A stretch of DNA of 64,000 bases from Brachypodium distachyon (Eukaryota; Streptophyta; Magnoliopsida; Poales; Poaceae): positions 67,418,355-67,482,354 of the forward strand of contig NC_016131.3 of the NCBI RefSeq assembly GCF_000005505.3. The letters are read 5' to 3'. Below the pieces are notes generated by a model that saw only the letters and a list, made by a program, of their open reading frames with translations, ran no database searches and had not been told where the DNA came from. Below are positions 1-11,784 of the stretch, piece by piece (positions within the stretch are counted from its first letter, which is position 1; each line of letters starts with the position of its first letter). Position numbers and translations under genes: made by a program.

Positions 1-480
1 CGGCGCGATGGAGGGCATCGGCCTCCTCCACCGTCAGCCAACGGCGGATCCACCTGTTCGCGTCGACGACGTCTAGTCTGCATCTGAGAAGAACGCTGGC
101 GAGCAGGAGGAGGGCGAGAGGAAGAATGGCGACGGCGCGCCCCCCCGAGGCAACCGACAGGCGCGACGGTGCTTTGACCCGGCAGACCGCCATTACTAGC
201 CTCGGGAGCCGAACGGATGCCGGTGAAGATGATTAATGCCGCTGACAGGGCAGGCCTGCCACATTTACGGGTGAAGCCGGCGGCCCCGCTCGCCTCCCCT
301 TGGGTTGGGTTCGGCCTGGGGGCGCCGGCGCTAAAGTTGGGTCCCGCCGGATGAAAAAACAATTTGGGGGCCACGGCTGGGTCATTTTTTTGGCGCTGGC
401 GCCCCCCAAGCCCGTTTAGGGGTCTTTAGGGGCCTCGACTGGAGATGCTCTAAGAACTGGCGAAGGGAGTGAAAACTGAC
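1..480. repeat. GC-rich repeat-like stretch
   Basis: This GC-rich stretch contains no convincing exon. It has several related runs around 310-420 built on GGCGCCGGCGC-like and GGGGGCGCC-like words, and ends near 430-450 in a phrase (CTCGACTGGAGATGCTCTAA) that resembles the ends of grass DNA transposons. I read it as a transposon remnant cut by the window edge. The family is not identified. Confidence 0.3.
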
Positions 481-894
481 CCACCCTCCTGTGCACGTAC
501 GACGTATGCTTTTATACATTGGGCGACAATATGCACTTAAATGTTGAAATCCTCCTAAATCAGCTTCGAAATAGTTTTGTTCAATGGTTAATGCACCGGT
601 TGATTTCAACTGATTTGGACTTAGAAAGTTAAAACTGAGTGAATTTTGAGGATCTAGAATTTTCAAAGTTTCTGGATCTAATTGACACCTAACATATAAT
701 ACGAGGATGTGTAGTATACTTTCGGTGGCGGAGCTAGACAAGAAGGTCCAGGGGAGGCGACAGGTTGAAAAATAGCTATTTCGCTAATTATAAATCTAAA
801 TATGCACCTGGTAATGAAAGAAAATTTCTGAGCCGGGGGGATGACGGCCCCTCCGAACTGCACTAATTTCCACCAATGCATACTTTACTCATTA

Positions 895-1492
895 GGGCAT
901 CCGCAATGGCTGACTCTTAACCACTCTTATTTAAAATTTGCTCGCGTGGAAGAAGAGAAATAGAAGAGAGAAAAGAATTGGCTCTTCGTGAAGAGTCAGA
1001 CTCTTAGGACATCCGCAATGGCGGACTCTTATTTAAAATTTGTTTATGTAATGAAAGAAAAATAGGAGAGATAAGAGAACCGATTATTCATGGAGAGTCG
1101 GACTCTTAAGGAAAGAATCGACTAAGAGTCAGCTAAGATTTAGCTAAGATTCAACCTTTTAACCATTATACAACGTCTCATTTAATGATAACAAATCATC
1201 TAGAGTCAGTTTAAAGACACAGGCCATTGCAAGTGTTATTTTATCGTTGACTCCAGATGTCGTGGAGAGTCAGTACTGACTCTACTATTTTGGATGCTCC
1301 TAATGAAAGAATTGACCAAGAATCACTTAAGAGTTAGCTAAGAGTCGATTTTTTAACCATTGCACAACATCGCATTTAATGCTAACAAATTATCTAGAGT
1401 TAGTTTAAAGATACAAAACATTGTACGTGTTATTTTACCTTTAACTCTAAATGATGTGCAGAGTCAATACTGATTGTACTATTCGGATGTCC
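895..1492. mobile_element. Tourist-like MITE (outer, interrupted)
   Basis: The left end GGGCATCCGCAATGG is matched by an inverted right end finishing in CGGATGTCC. The element is flanked by TTA at 892-894 and again at 1493-1495, the 3-bp duplication expected of PIF/Harbinger (Tourist) elements. It is interrupted at about 1007-1300 by a second copy of the same family. The segment 1301-1492 aligns with the right half of the inner copy, sharing the ATCTAGAGT and TTAGTTTAAAGA words. It has no coding capacity. Confidence 0.6.
1007..1300. mobile_element. Tourist-like MITE (inner, nested)
   Basis: This begins GGACATCCGCAATGG and ends TTGGATGCTCC, near inverted copies of each other and of the outer element's ends. 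Its body repeats the outer element's words (ACTCTTATTTAAAATTTG, AGCTAAGA, TTAACCATT). It splits the outer element between 1006 and 1301. The flanks read CTCTTA on the left and TAATGA on the right, consistent with a TA or TTA duplication. It is about 294 bp and non-coding. Confidence 0.55.
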
Positions 1493-1495
1493 TTA

Positions 1496-3320
1496 ATAAT
1501 CCGGAAGCTATTGGGGTACACACGGTAGCAGAAATACCATTTCCACCGCGTGGACTTTGCAGTTTTGGATATTTCCTTCTTCTTTTTTTCTCATATTTTG
1601 CCGTCTAATTTTATGCATGCTCGTAGTGTTATTTGTCTTTTCTTTTTTGACAGAAGGCTCTGATGGTTTTCGCAGCTCTATTGATGGTAAGTGATCGCTA
1701 CAATGTCCACGGGGAAACTCAAAAGAAAGCTAGACGACCGTTTATATATCGACCCCATTACACAAAGTCTTGCCATGAATTTTCAGGAGAAAACTCAAAA
1801 GAAAGCCAGTACGTAAGTTGGCCGGTAACGCAGAAGCTTAGCGCTCTGTTAATTCCTGTACCAAAAGGGCGCAATAATTTCGTTACAATAAGTACCCCTG
1901 GTGTGATGGATGCATGACCCGTACAGGCACAACAGCCGTTAATTTCCGTCACGCATGCTGTTGCCCAGTGCGGCGCGCGGGCCGGTGTGCGAATATTCGA
2001 GGTACATGTTCCGATAGGTTCGATATATCCGCGGGATATTCTTTCGTACCGTGACAGGCTACTATACACCCTCTCAAAGTCTCACGTGCTACTACGATCT
2101 CTTGTTAACAGGGGTGGATTTCTTTTTCGTACGTACCGCTCGACTCGGCTCAACACAACTCAAGTCCGTATTCCATTACCCCTAATGTCCACAACATAAT
2201 ATAACCCCGCCAAGCCAGTGAACAGTGACGTATTCCATGCATCTAAATAGATATGCAAGTTTGGTAGGTGTTGAGATCTCGTAGGTGTTCCAAAAATTCA
2301 TCTCGTAGGTGTTTAATTTTTGACTAACCTTGTTTTTAGAGGAACTTTTGACTAACCCAACCGTCATGAATGCCCTTCGTGCTTTTCAGCCGCGTCAACG
2401 GGCGAGTTGGGCTGAGCTAAGCCCGAGAAGCAGGAACGGCCCCGTGAGATGATGCCCAGTCCGACTAGTGCTGGCGCAGGCGCAGAATGGTATTTGTACG
2501 TGGGCCTGTGGCGGGCTAGAAGTTCCGGCCGGAACGAGCTCTCTGCAGCCTCTCTCTATTTTCTCAAAAAAAAAAAAGCAGCCTCTCTCTCGAAAAAAAC
2601 AAGGAAGTCGCGAAGCTAAGTGCGGCCGTTCCTTTCCTTCCTTGCACGGCCAATTCTACTCAGCAAGCAGCGAACACCGCACGCACGCCGTACTGTACGC
2701 GAAGAGTACACCGGAGTAGGACAAAGTCCCGCACGCCCGCGCGTTCCAACAGCTATAGCTCCTCGTTGAAAGCCGATGCGCATGCGCGCGTCTGGTCGCG
2801 GCTCGATCTATGGGCCGTCTCGCTTGTCGCTTCGGTGCGGCCCTCCTGCACCGCAGGCCGCATGCAGCAGCTCCCATCCGGCCACGTTGCTCTTTCGTCG
2901 GCCCTCTCTCGTCCACGGAACTTGTCAGCACTGGCCGTGTCCCCATACCTTTACGAGATCAGGCCGCGTCGCCGCGACGAGACACCGCAAGAGCCATCAA
3001 CGGTTATACTTGCACCACGGTGTCACCCCAACTAGACCTGTCAGCTAGCTGTTAAGCTAACATGAACTGATCGATCGAATAACATACGCGGTTCAATGAG
3101 CCATCACAGACTAGTCATGCTGTATCATGGGGGTCGCGGTGGGTCTCGACGGCAAATGACACTTCGACTGTGCCGGCTTCTTATTGGAAGTGTCGTGGCG
3201 AGGCCTCGGCTGTGTGCTGTCCTTCGGCTACGGCGACGACATAGTGTCATGGCTGAACTTGGCACATGGCTTTTGACTACATCGTCGGTGCACCTTGTTG
3301 TGCATTTCTTCTGGGGGGTT
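1496..3320. other. intergenic, no supported gene
   Basis: The segment 2460-3240 is GC-rich and open on both strands in several frames, but none of those readings shows a recognisable domain, a splice framework or consistent codon preference. I see nothing else in it beyond short A- and T-runs. Confidence 0.4.
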
Positions 3321-3390
3321 TTTGAAAAGGGGAATGCCCCAGCCTTTTTATCAATTGATGCACACAGCCAATTTATTACGAAGTTTGTAT
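3321..3390 (+). repeat. dispersed repeat, copy A
   Basis: This has the order GAAAAGGGGAATGCCCCAG, then CAATTGATGCACACAGCCA. The same order recurs inverted at about 29701-29770, with few differences. It is a dispersed grass repeat or transposon tail. I cannot name its family with certainty. Confidence 0.45.
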
Positions 3391-5480
3391 TTCTTCTGTA
3401 ATTGGCATGTATCGAGATCCTAGGTTTTTCTTGTGTTTCTTCTGGCGAATGCTGTCGTTGTAATCGTTGCATCCTCATTCTTTCATTTAATTAGCTTTGT
3501 GCCCGTGCTTTGCTACGGAACCATCAAAAAAATAAATTACAACTAAAAAATCATGACAGTTATAGCTTTGAACAAATGTCATAAAGCATGATGATAGGTT
3601 TTGCTTAATTTGAATTCTGAATTTAAACTCATGGAGATTGGAGAGGAAAGACAACAACAGAGACTGTAAGGGAGGAATCTGACTTGAAGTTTTAATCCGT
3701 GGGTTTGTACAATCTACTTGTCAGGAATGACAAGAGAAATGTTAGGAAGAAGTGAATTGACGACAAACAACTTTAAACTCAACTTTATAGGTAGGACAGA
3801 TTAGAAGTGGTGCAGGCTGGATTTTGCCCCCGTTTGTTTCCTTAAAAAAAAACTACTCATACTGCTGTACCTACTGGACTGCCTCCCACACCCACAGTTC
3901 GTTACCTTTGTAAAAAAAAATTAATCACCTTTGTAAATTGTTACCTCTTTATATATGTACATCGATCACAATCAACCGGACGAAAGAAAATGATCAAGAG
4001 ATATAGGCGTACGTCAGTGTGCTCGTCGATAAAAAGAAAAACACAACGCCGAGGCTTAGTTTACTTGCATGATTAGCTTGGGAACCCATTCCCATACTTT
4101 TATGGAATACATAATCAATCTTCTCTCCCCCACTGCGGTGGCCAACAAACAGCGTAAAATTCCAAGCGAGACGAATGATCGAAGCGTTTGGTGCCCCAAG
4201 TCGGCAATGATTCCGATCGGCTATTAACTAACTCCCCAGCATGTCTTCACCCTTCACCACATCGGCCCTATCGGCGAGCACCGGCGGTGTCGACTGACCA
4301 AAGGGGAAAGGATCAACTGTAAAAGATACATCAGGCGAAAGTTAGCAAGGATAAGTTAAGTACTACTACTATGTGTGTGCTGTGTATTATCTTATATGTA
4401 CATCTGATGAGACGCACCTGACGTAAAGAAGTGGCTCCAAACACTATTGCTGGAAAATGTTAAGCTGCCGATGCCACTTGACGATTGACATTGACCTCCT
4501 GGGCAATGGACTATTCCCAATCTGCCCGGCCCGGGACGGGCATAAACAACTCTAGATGGTCGACTCCCAAGTACGTACAAAGATCGATATCATGATGGAT
4601 TCGTATGACAGAATGGGGATGAACTACTAGTAGGTTTGGGCGTGGAAGGTTCGGGAAGCCAAGACTAGCAGCTGTGAGAGGTAAGATGATCGACATCGGT
4701 CCTGTGTGTTACACTGAGAGTGGCTCCCATGACAAGTGCAGTCACGCCCATATGTCTGTCAGATGCTAGCTCTGGTAATACTACGGTGCATAAACTATAC
4801 CTTGAGCTTGATGTCGTCCAATTTTCGGACGGCTGCAACACACAAATCAGGAAGTTAAACCGACTGATAAGTTGAACGAAAAAAAAAAGACGAAAAGGAA
4901 CAGCTGATCTCTGCAGAAGTCTGAACATATGTTAAGTTATACCGGTTAGACTGGGACCAATTTCAGAGATTACAATTCCGACTCATACAAATTCTGATAT
5001 GGTAACAACCAATAACAAAGTATAACAAGTTGCTCCAGTGACTGATCGAATGCGTTCTCTTCGTGCCCACCGTTTTGTTGCAGCTTGTTTTGGAGGTACA
5101 TACACTGTACAGTTTGACTTGGTGGCAGGCTGTCGCACCCTGAAACCAACCGATCTGCAGGTCGATCAGTGTGAAACCTAGATCAAGCATTTGGGATATA
5201 AAAATGACAGAATTAGGCGACAAATGTGTTAGTTAATCCTTGGTATTCATTGGTCGCTAGTATATGTATGTACTCAGGTACTTAACCTGTCATAATTTTC
5301 TCTCTCGGAAGATCCAAATGGATACGTTAGGCATCAGCACCGGCAACTTGGCAGCTACAATATTCCTGTTGCTTACTCTCTCTTCTCACAAAACGCATAC
5401 ATAATTCCAATCCGTCCCGACTACAATACATAGCGAGCGATGCGTTGTCCTGATGAGAGCTGCTGAAGCACGAGTTTTAG
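3391..5480. other. intergenic, no supported gene
   Basis: AT-rich sequence with no convincing coding region. A few acceptor-like TTGCAG and CTGCAG sites near 5085 and 5155 precede very short open stretches. They could be upstream exons of the fragment at 5526-6085, but I cannot join them. Confidence 0.35.
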
Positions 5481-5525
5481 GTTCCTCCTGATATCACACA
5501 TGACAAAGTTTATTTGCAACTTGAG

Positions 5526-6085
5526 GCAAGGGGCATTTTGTTAGTCGAGCTATAATGTCTGGCTCGCACGGCTCCACGGGTCCCTTTCGGAAATATCTCC
5601 ATGACTTGTTGTTTTCTGACATGGATGTTGTTCTTGCTGATCCGATCAAATTATCGAAACCAGTGAGCGAAAACGTTGTCTCTGGCATGGATGTTGTTCT
5701 TGCTGATCCGATCAAATTATCGAAACCAGTGAGCGAAAACATTGTCTCTGAGGTCGTTATGATATATATTTTTCATTTGGATCAGAAATATTAATGCTAG
5801 TTTATTTTTCCTTGAGGAGCAGATCGTTTTCCAGAGTGGAACATGTGTGTGTAGCAGCATTTTCGAGTACCAGTATTTCAAGTCATAATTATTAGAATTA
5901 TCCCTGGATCCATGAGTTTAGTTACTGTATCTGTGATGGAAGCAAAGTATTTGCAGCATCTTGAGCAGTTAGGGTTTTTCTCTGATCAATCTTTTATTCA
6001 AATGCTATTGCTCCTTGACCCGACTTTTATTCTGCATTCATTGGTTGCAGGTGGATCCTTTTCTGAGTAATCTACAGAAATTCTA
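5526..6085 (+). pseudogene. gene fragment with 66-bp tandem duplication
   Basis: An open frame runs from about 5526 to a donor-like GAG|GTCGTT at 5752 and contains residues SHGSTGPFRKYLHDLLFSD. Inside it, a 66-bp unit at 5621-5686 is repeated at 5687-5752 with very few changes, in frame, so the 22-residue unit DVVLADPIKLSKPVSEN... occurs twice. A strong acceptor (TTGCAG) at about 6050 opens GTGGATCC... in the matching phase and stops after VDPFLSNLQKF. Together these look like the last two exons of a gene. I see no upstream exons or start and do not recognise the family. Duplication plus missing 5' end suggests a fragment or decayed copy, though an unrecognised small gene is possible. Confidence 0.35.
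5621..5752 (+). repeat. 66-bp direct tandem repeat, two copies
   Basis: Unit 1 (5621-5686) and unit 2 (5687-5752) both start ATGGATGTTGTTCTTGCTGA and are almost identical, differing at only a few positions such as GTT/ATT near the end. The period of 66 keeps the reading frame. Confidence 0.85.
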
Positions 6086-6388
6086 AGTTAAGACGATGCG
6101 AAGGCATCTTGAACGCCTTACATGCATGGATGTTTCTTGCAAGGTTTCTATAATGTGGTGCCTAGAACGCTCTAATAATTTTATAGAGTTCGTCCAAAAA
6201 AAGTACGATGTCTCCAATTATTTTAACAAGATGACATAAGTAAACGGTAGGTTGCTAACATCAAAATGTATTGGAAGATCCGCTCAGGGATAAATCATGA
6301 TGTTACAAACATCAGCAACAAGGAAATTGTTGAAATTAGCCACTTCCATATTTATTTACCTATGGTCCCTCTCTTCTCAATTTTATTT

Positions 6389-6480
6389 TTTTAAAGGAGA
6401 AAAAAAGCTTTGCCTCATCCATTAAATAAGAAGCGGTTTGGTTAATTACGAACAAACCGAAGGAGAAAAATACGCTCAAA
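6389..6480. repeat. grass repeat tail
   Basis: It contains the word order GGAGAAAAAAAGCTTTGCCTC, CATCCATTAAATAAGAAG. From memory of grass genomes this resembles the tails of degraded interspersed elements. A similar tail with GGTGCTCTGCCG and TTTCATTAAAAGAG lies at 8610-8690. Family assignment is not possible from sequence alone. Confidence 0.3.
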
Positions 6481-6931
6481 AGTCGACTCTCGTGACACAA
6501 CGGAGCTCAAATGTTTCGCCCCCACGAGAATCCAATTGGAAGCTTCACCTTCATTTTTTGTGGAAAGGGTAGAGCTTTCACCTTCATTTATGCAAATGTT
6601 ACGGAAAACTCGAACCCTTCTCTCATTTCTGATTTCCCAAGCAGTTAGTGTTCATCACCATGGAGACAAGTTTCTTCCTTCTTTGGCCTTGCGAATGGAG
6701 CACATAAGATCACCATTCACAGCGCACGCGCACGCACATACTAAATACACCCGGCTTCTGCAACAACACAATGTCAAAAATTAATCGAAACAATGCGGAT
6801 GCACGGACCAAATCATTGAAAAAAATATGAATAGCGGAAGACATGACGCTCGAATGTCTTGCCGAAGCGATCAACGACAAGATGTACATATCTGAAAGAG
6901 CCCATCTGAAATGGGCAGGCTTATCCTCTTA

Positions 6932-7149
6932 GGCTGCGTTCTTTTCGGCTTTTAGGACCGGTTTCTCTTAGAAGCTGCTCTCACCTAGCTTCCTGGAGAA
7001 GCCACATCTTAGATTTAGCTAGGTTTTCAAAATAGTTTAGGCCAAACTAATTTGGTAGCCTAATCAAATTTAGGTGACGGTTTCTACAGGAAGCTGGGGG
7101 AGAACAGCTTCTCGGAGAAGCCGGTCCAGGAAGCCGAAAAGAACTGGCC
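6932..7149. mobile_element. palindromic MITE with about 40-bp inverted ends
   Basis: The left end GGCTGCGTTCTTTTCGGCTT pairs with the right end AAGCCGAAAAGAACTGGCCC. Inside it, GGACCGGTTTCTCTTAGAAGC pairs with the right-hand GCTTCTCGGAGAAGCCGGTCC, so the arms fold for most of their length. No clear target duplication is visible, so superfamily (hAT-like or other) is open. It is non-coding. Confidence 0.6.
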
Positions 7150-10100
7150 CGACGTTGATAAATTAAGGTTGCGAGTTAGCTTGTTGGTTCATTTATGTAC
7201 ATCCGGTGCATGCACTCAACTCAACTGCCCAAATTGCAACATAACTTTACGCATATGTACAAAATTAAGCTCTTTCTCTGTTGTGGCGCGAGATTGCAAT
7301 ATGTTTTTTGTGTTACAATGCTTTATGCTGCTACCTAATACTTGGTAGAATCTCTTTTTTAGGAACTATGCATATTTGCTCAAAGTTGCAAAAGGACTCA
7401 CAAAAAAAACAAGTATATGCAGTGCTGGGTACAATGATAATTCAGAGACTGACGTAAACATAAATCAGTTTCAGAAAAAGTGTCAAAGTAACCGGCAACG
7501 GGCCTTCACTTTTTTTCTAAGAAAAAATATATAGTTTGAGCTTTCACCAAAATATACATAAAATAGGAATTAACGAGGAATCGTCCGTACCCATTGGGAT
7601 GATTGTAACCACTAATAACTCGGCTTTACATGTTCTAATCAACAAGTTAGTTATATAATTCTGCGTGATTATTGCATACCTTCTGGCTACAAGCCAAGCA
7701 TGCATACAGCTCCCTTTTCCCACCTTTGCTTGCCTTTTTTCCGTTTCAAACAATCATTGGCCGGAAGGCAATAAAGACCAATGAAACTGATCGCCGATGA
7801 TAAGAATTAATAAAAGCCAAACGAGGATAGCAAATAATCAGATGGTACATCTTGTCTAAATTGTAGCAGCTCATTGCTCCATTTGTACGAGGAATATATG
7901 TACTCAGACTAGCATTGTCTCCCTTGAAAAAGAAAGAAAGAAGTATATCTATGGCTTGTGTCTGAAAAGCCTAACCTTTTCATTTAGGGTTTCCAAAAAA
8001 TGAGAAATAAAAACCATAGGCGATATATGCAGGGAATGCTGCGAAATGGCTTGCCAAATTAGTTCATCAGGAAATTTCATATTTGTGTCATGCACAAAAA
8101 CGAAGAGATAAGTATATTACTCTTGGACCTTTTTACATATATAAGACAAACTGCAGGCCCCAATCTATACTTCTAAAACTCCGAAGGTGCAAGACCAACC
8201 TTCGTAACTGAGTTAAGATCTAAAGGGTGATTTCATCTTCAAAGGTTCTCAAAAAATTGCCAAACGTGCACCACTGTGGTGAATGCTATAAAGTAAGAAC
8301 CAACAACAAAAATCATCAACAAATACGATCATTTGTGTTCCATGCCATAGAAAACAAACATAAGAGATGAATCAATTTATCTTGTCATTTTGCGCATGAC
8401 AATTAATAGTCACACTTCTCGATGAGTGTTCGCATGCTATCATTTCATATACATCCTTCCCCACGAGTATTTTTTACATTTTGTTAGAAGTGCAGATCTG
8501 TCGTTCGAATATAGGCCAGGAGTCAGATAAAATAGTGTTCTAGAAAATCCATGGTTTAATATAGACTTTTAGATAGTTTTTATTGATTGTTCAAGATATT
8601 TAAAGTTTTTTTTTCCGAACAAGGCAGGTGCTCTGCCGTTTCATTAAAAGAGAGAAACCAAAGTTTATACAACAACAGCCAAGAAAAAAGAATAAGAAGA
8701 TCCGATGCTGAATGGATCAGCTTGGCTGTACATCAACCAAAACTATGAACTCTCAGTCTCGGATATTCGAAGTTCAGATGATCTTTTCTTCGACTATGTA
8801 TACAATGGAGCACAACTCTTTAGTATTTTTCCGGTGTTATATTTATTTTTCACAGAAGCATGCATACATATTCCAAATAGCGCACATATATCTAAGAGCA
8901 TCAACCTGAACAATCGTAAAATATTCTGATTCTAAATTCTTAACTCAAATTTTTCCAAATATGAATGTATCTATTCTTAAAAATCGTATAGATACATGTA
9001 ATATTTCAACAACAATTTAGAATCGGAGGGAGCAGTGAAGAGGAAAAGGTACAAGAGCATAAGAAAATTGGATAAACGACAATGAAGAAGCTAGCTTGTT
9101 TTTCTCGGTAAGATTTACGGAGAGAAAATATTTTGCGGCATATACATACAAGATGTGTCAGCACAAGTTGCTCAAGTTGAGCCCTGAAAACTCTATAGAC
9201 CTCAACCCCCCTACCCTAGCTAGGCCTATATGTAATAGGTACAATACTTAAACACGTGCCAGAAAAATACACTTATGCTCTCTCTAAAAAATGTGCAATA
9301 ATACAGCTAGTTGTACAAACGAAAAGATATGCGTTTGCAGGGCACTAACCATTTTACGTAAGTAGAGAAAGGACAATATATCGTGCTGCTGTCTATTAAC
9401 TCATGTCATGTCATTTATATCCAACATGTATACTAGTTAGTTATAAGTATGTTCTATTTTATTAATGCTTGGTTTACATTCCACTCTCACATTGAGTCTA
9501 GGATATTTACTTAACAGCCCGCTTCCTTCCTCTCTTTCTCTTCTCTTCTTTCCAACTCACCAAATATAGTATTTAAAATCTTATAACCTGTCTACATCAC
9601 CCCCATTAAACTTGCTCGTAGTAGGATTGTAACGTCATGTTGGAATTAGAGCGAATTATTCCCTTATCCGGGAATAACTCAAACTATGCATGCATGACAC
9701 CCAAGGTCTACTAGCTCGGTAAAAAATAACACCTTTGCTACATCTATGTCGTCTGATTTTAGTTTGAGATAAGTCGATTCCTTGGCCATTACATATGATT
9801 TGTATTTCAAGATTCGTAGCAAACGACGAAAAGAGGAGAGTTGAATGGCGTTCAGATACTATTCCAACGGTCCTAATATATCAATTGAGATTTAAGCCTT
9901 TTACTTAAAAATCAAACGCTTGAGATATAGCCACACCTAAAAAATAATTGGTGATACGTAAACTTAAAGTAAAATATGTCCAACAAAGCAACTTGACTAA
10001 CTATATTTTTTTCTTTACAGAATTTAACAATGTATTCCCACATGACATGTGTGAATAAATTTGTCCTGGACTTTGGAATTTCAATTTTATTATGAGCAGT

Positions 10101-11640
10101 AATACGCAGGTGCTGAAAATCTGAATTCCTATACACTTAATTACCTCGCCCTCTCCTGCCTTACTCCTCCTACACGAGAAATGTGCGCATTTACTCAAAC
10201 TTTGAAAAAAAAAATTACCATCTGTATCATTCAAACATATTTAGATTCAGATCTTGAGAAGTAAATGTATGCATATTTCTGGAAAGTGTATTCGTCTTAT
10301 GGGTGTTATAAAATTTAAATAGTAGAAATTAGTGCCGAAAGTTAGATATTGAAGACCTTACCTCTCTACTTTCTTACTCCACTCTATATGAGACATGCAC
10401 TTATTTACTCAAACTTTGAAAAAGTTGACCATTGATATCATTCAAACATATTAAGATTCAAATCTCAAGAAGTAAATGTGTATATATATATATATTTCTG
10501 AATGAGTCTCCACCATATTAATGTCCAAATCATAGTGTGTTTTTTGAATTAAAGGTAAAACAATTTTACAAGCCCACCAGGTCGAAAACTTTTCGCATTT
10601 CTTTTTTGAATAGGGGCGTCGTCCTGGCCTCGATGCACATAGACATTTTTATTGTAAAGACTTTTCGTATATAAATTAAGGATACATGCAGGGTCCAGTA
10701 CATATCCCGCTTCTTGTCCAAAATTTTGAACAACCAAGTCTCTAATGGCCTAAAAACAAACCCCCGCTTGCATCCTTAATCTAAATGCATAAACTACCTT
10801 TAATATGCCTGAGTGTAAAGAACTACGGTCCAGAACAAATGCTGATGACCCATTTGGAACAAAGGATATTCATAGGAATTACACAGGAAAAATTTCTATG
10901 TTGTCATTTGGACTGTAGGATTGGCATTGAGAATTCCTATAGGAATGTTTCTTTTCCTTCAAGTTTTGGAGGATTCAAAACATTTGCTCAAACCTCATGT
11001 TTTTGCTTTCTTTGAGAACGCCAATGCAACATGTGTATTTATCTCTCCTCTTTTCTGTCTTGAAAAAACTTTCATGAGAAATTCCTGTGAAACACCCAAA
11101 CAGCTTTATTGTATAATTCATGTGTTTTAGATTCCTGTAGTAATCCACAGAACATGACATCCAATTTCTGCAAATTTCCTATCCATGTGTAAAAGATCAG
11201 AAAGCTATAGCTACGAAGAAGCACCCCTGACCCCAGCTGGGTGCTTGAACAAATGAATTTTGTCAAGCGTGCATTGCATCTCGCAGTACAGCCACTAAGT
11301 ACAAGCTACGACTACCTACTACCCCCGGTAGCCCCTCTCTAGTCCGTGGCCCCCGCGATAAAATCCAATTTATCTGCAGTGCGATGAATCCCACTCTTTG
11401 ACCACCTAGCTAGAACGTTCAAAAGGTACTGCGTCCAGCTTTTTATTCCCCACTGTCCCTCACAGCCATCGTCGTCCCCCTTTTGCTCTGTCGCACATCA
11501 AAGCTAGCAGTGCAACGCGCACACTGATGGATCGATCGACATCCCGTCACGCCCGTCCACCGAGGGCTTAAGCTAAGCGTACCGGTGCATGAATGGGCGC
11601 CTCCATTTGTCTATTGGCTCCTCGTCCTCTAGCGCCCCCG
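7150..11640. other. intergenic, AT-rich
   Basis: No supported gene. It holds the repeat tail at 8610-8690, a diverged direct duplication at 10141-10500, a short TA run at 10480-10495, and repeat-like sequence at 10850-11130 with AGGAATT / AATTCCT words. The last 300 bases become GC-richer and form the upstream region of the 5-phosphatase gene. Confidence 0.45.
10141..10500 (+). repeat. diverged direct duplication, period 214 bp
   Basis: Copy A (about 10141-10281) and copy B (about 10358-10500) share in the same order TTACCTC, TTACTC, ACTCAAACTTTGAAAAA, ATCATTCAAACATATT, GATTCA and AGAAGTAAATGT. The two ACTCAAACTTTG words lie 214 bp apart. Divergence suggests an old local duplication. Confidence 0.6.
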
Positions 11641-11653
11641 CGTCCCGCGAGCC

Positions 11654-11660
11654 TATTTAA
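11654..11660 (+). promoter_or_regulatory. TATA box of 5-phosphatase gene
   Basis: TATTTAA lies 125 bp upstream of the ATG at 11785, between GC-rich flanks. A start about 30 bp downstream would leave a leader of roughly 100 nt. Confidence 0.5.
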
Positions 11661-11784
11661 GCCGCCTTTCCCTTCCGCGTCCAACGTTTTGTTTCCTTCT
11701 CCCTCCCCGATTCCATTTCCATCCCGTTCACTTTTACTACGAACCTACGGTGCGCGCGCTCTCGATCTTGCTGCTGCTGTCACG

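Noticed and set aside
2656..3478. Overlapping small frames in a GC-rich stretch
   Set aside because: Multiple competing frames without domains; the 3' part overlaps a dispersed repeat.
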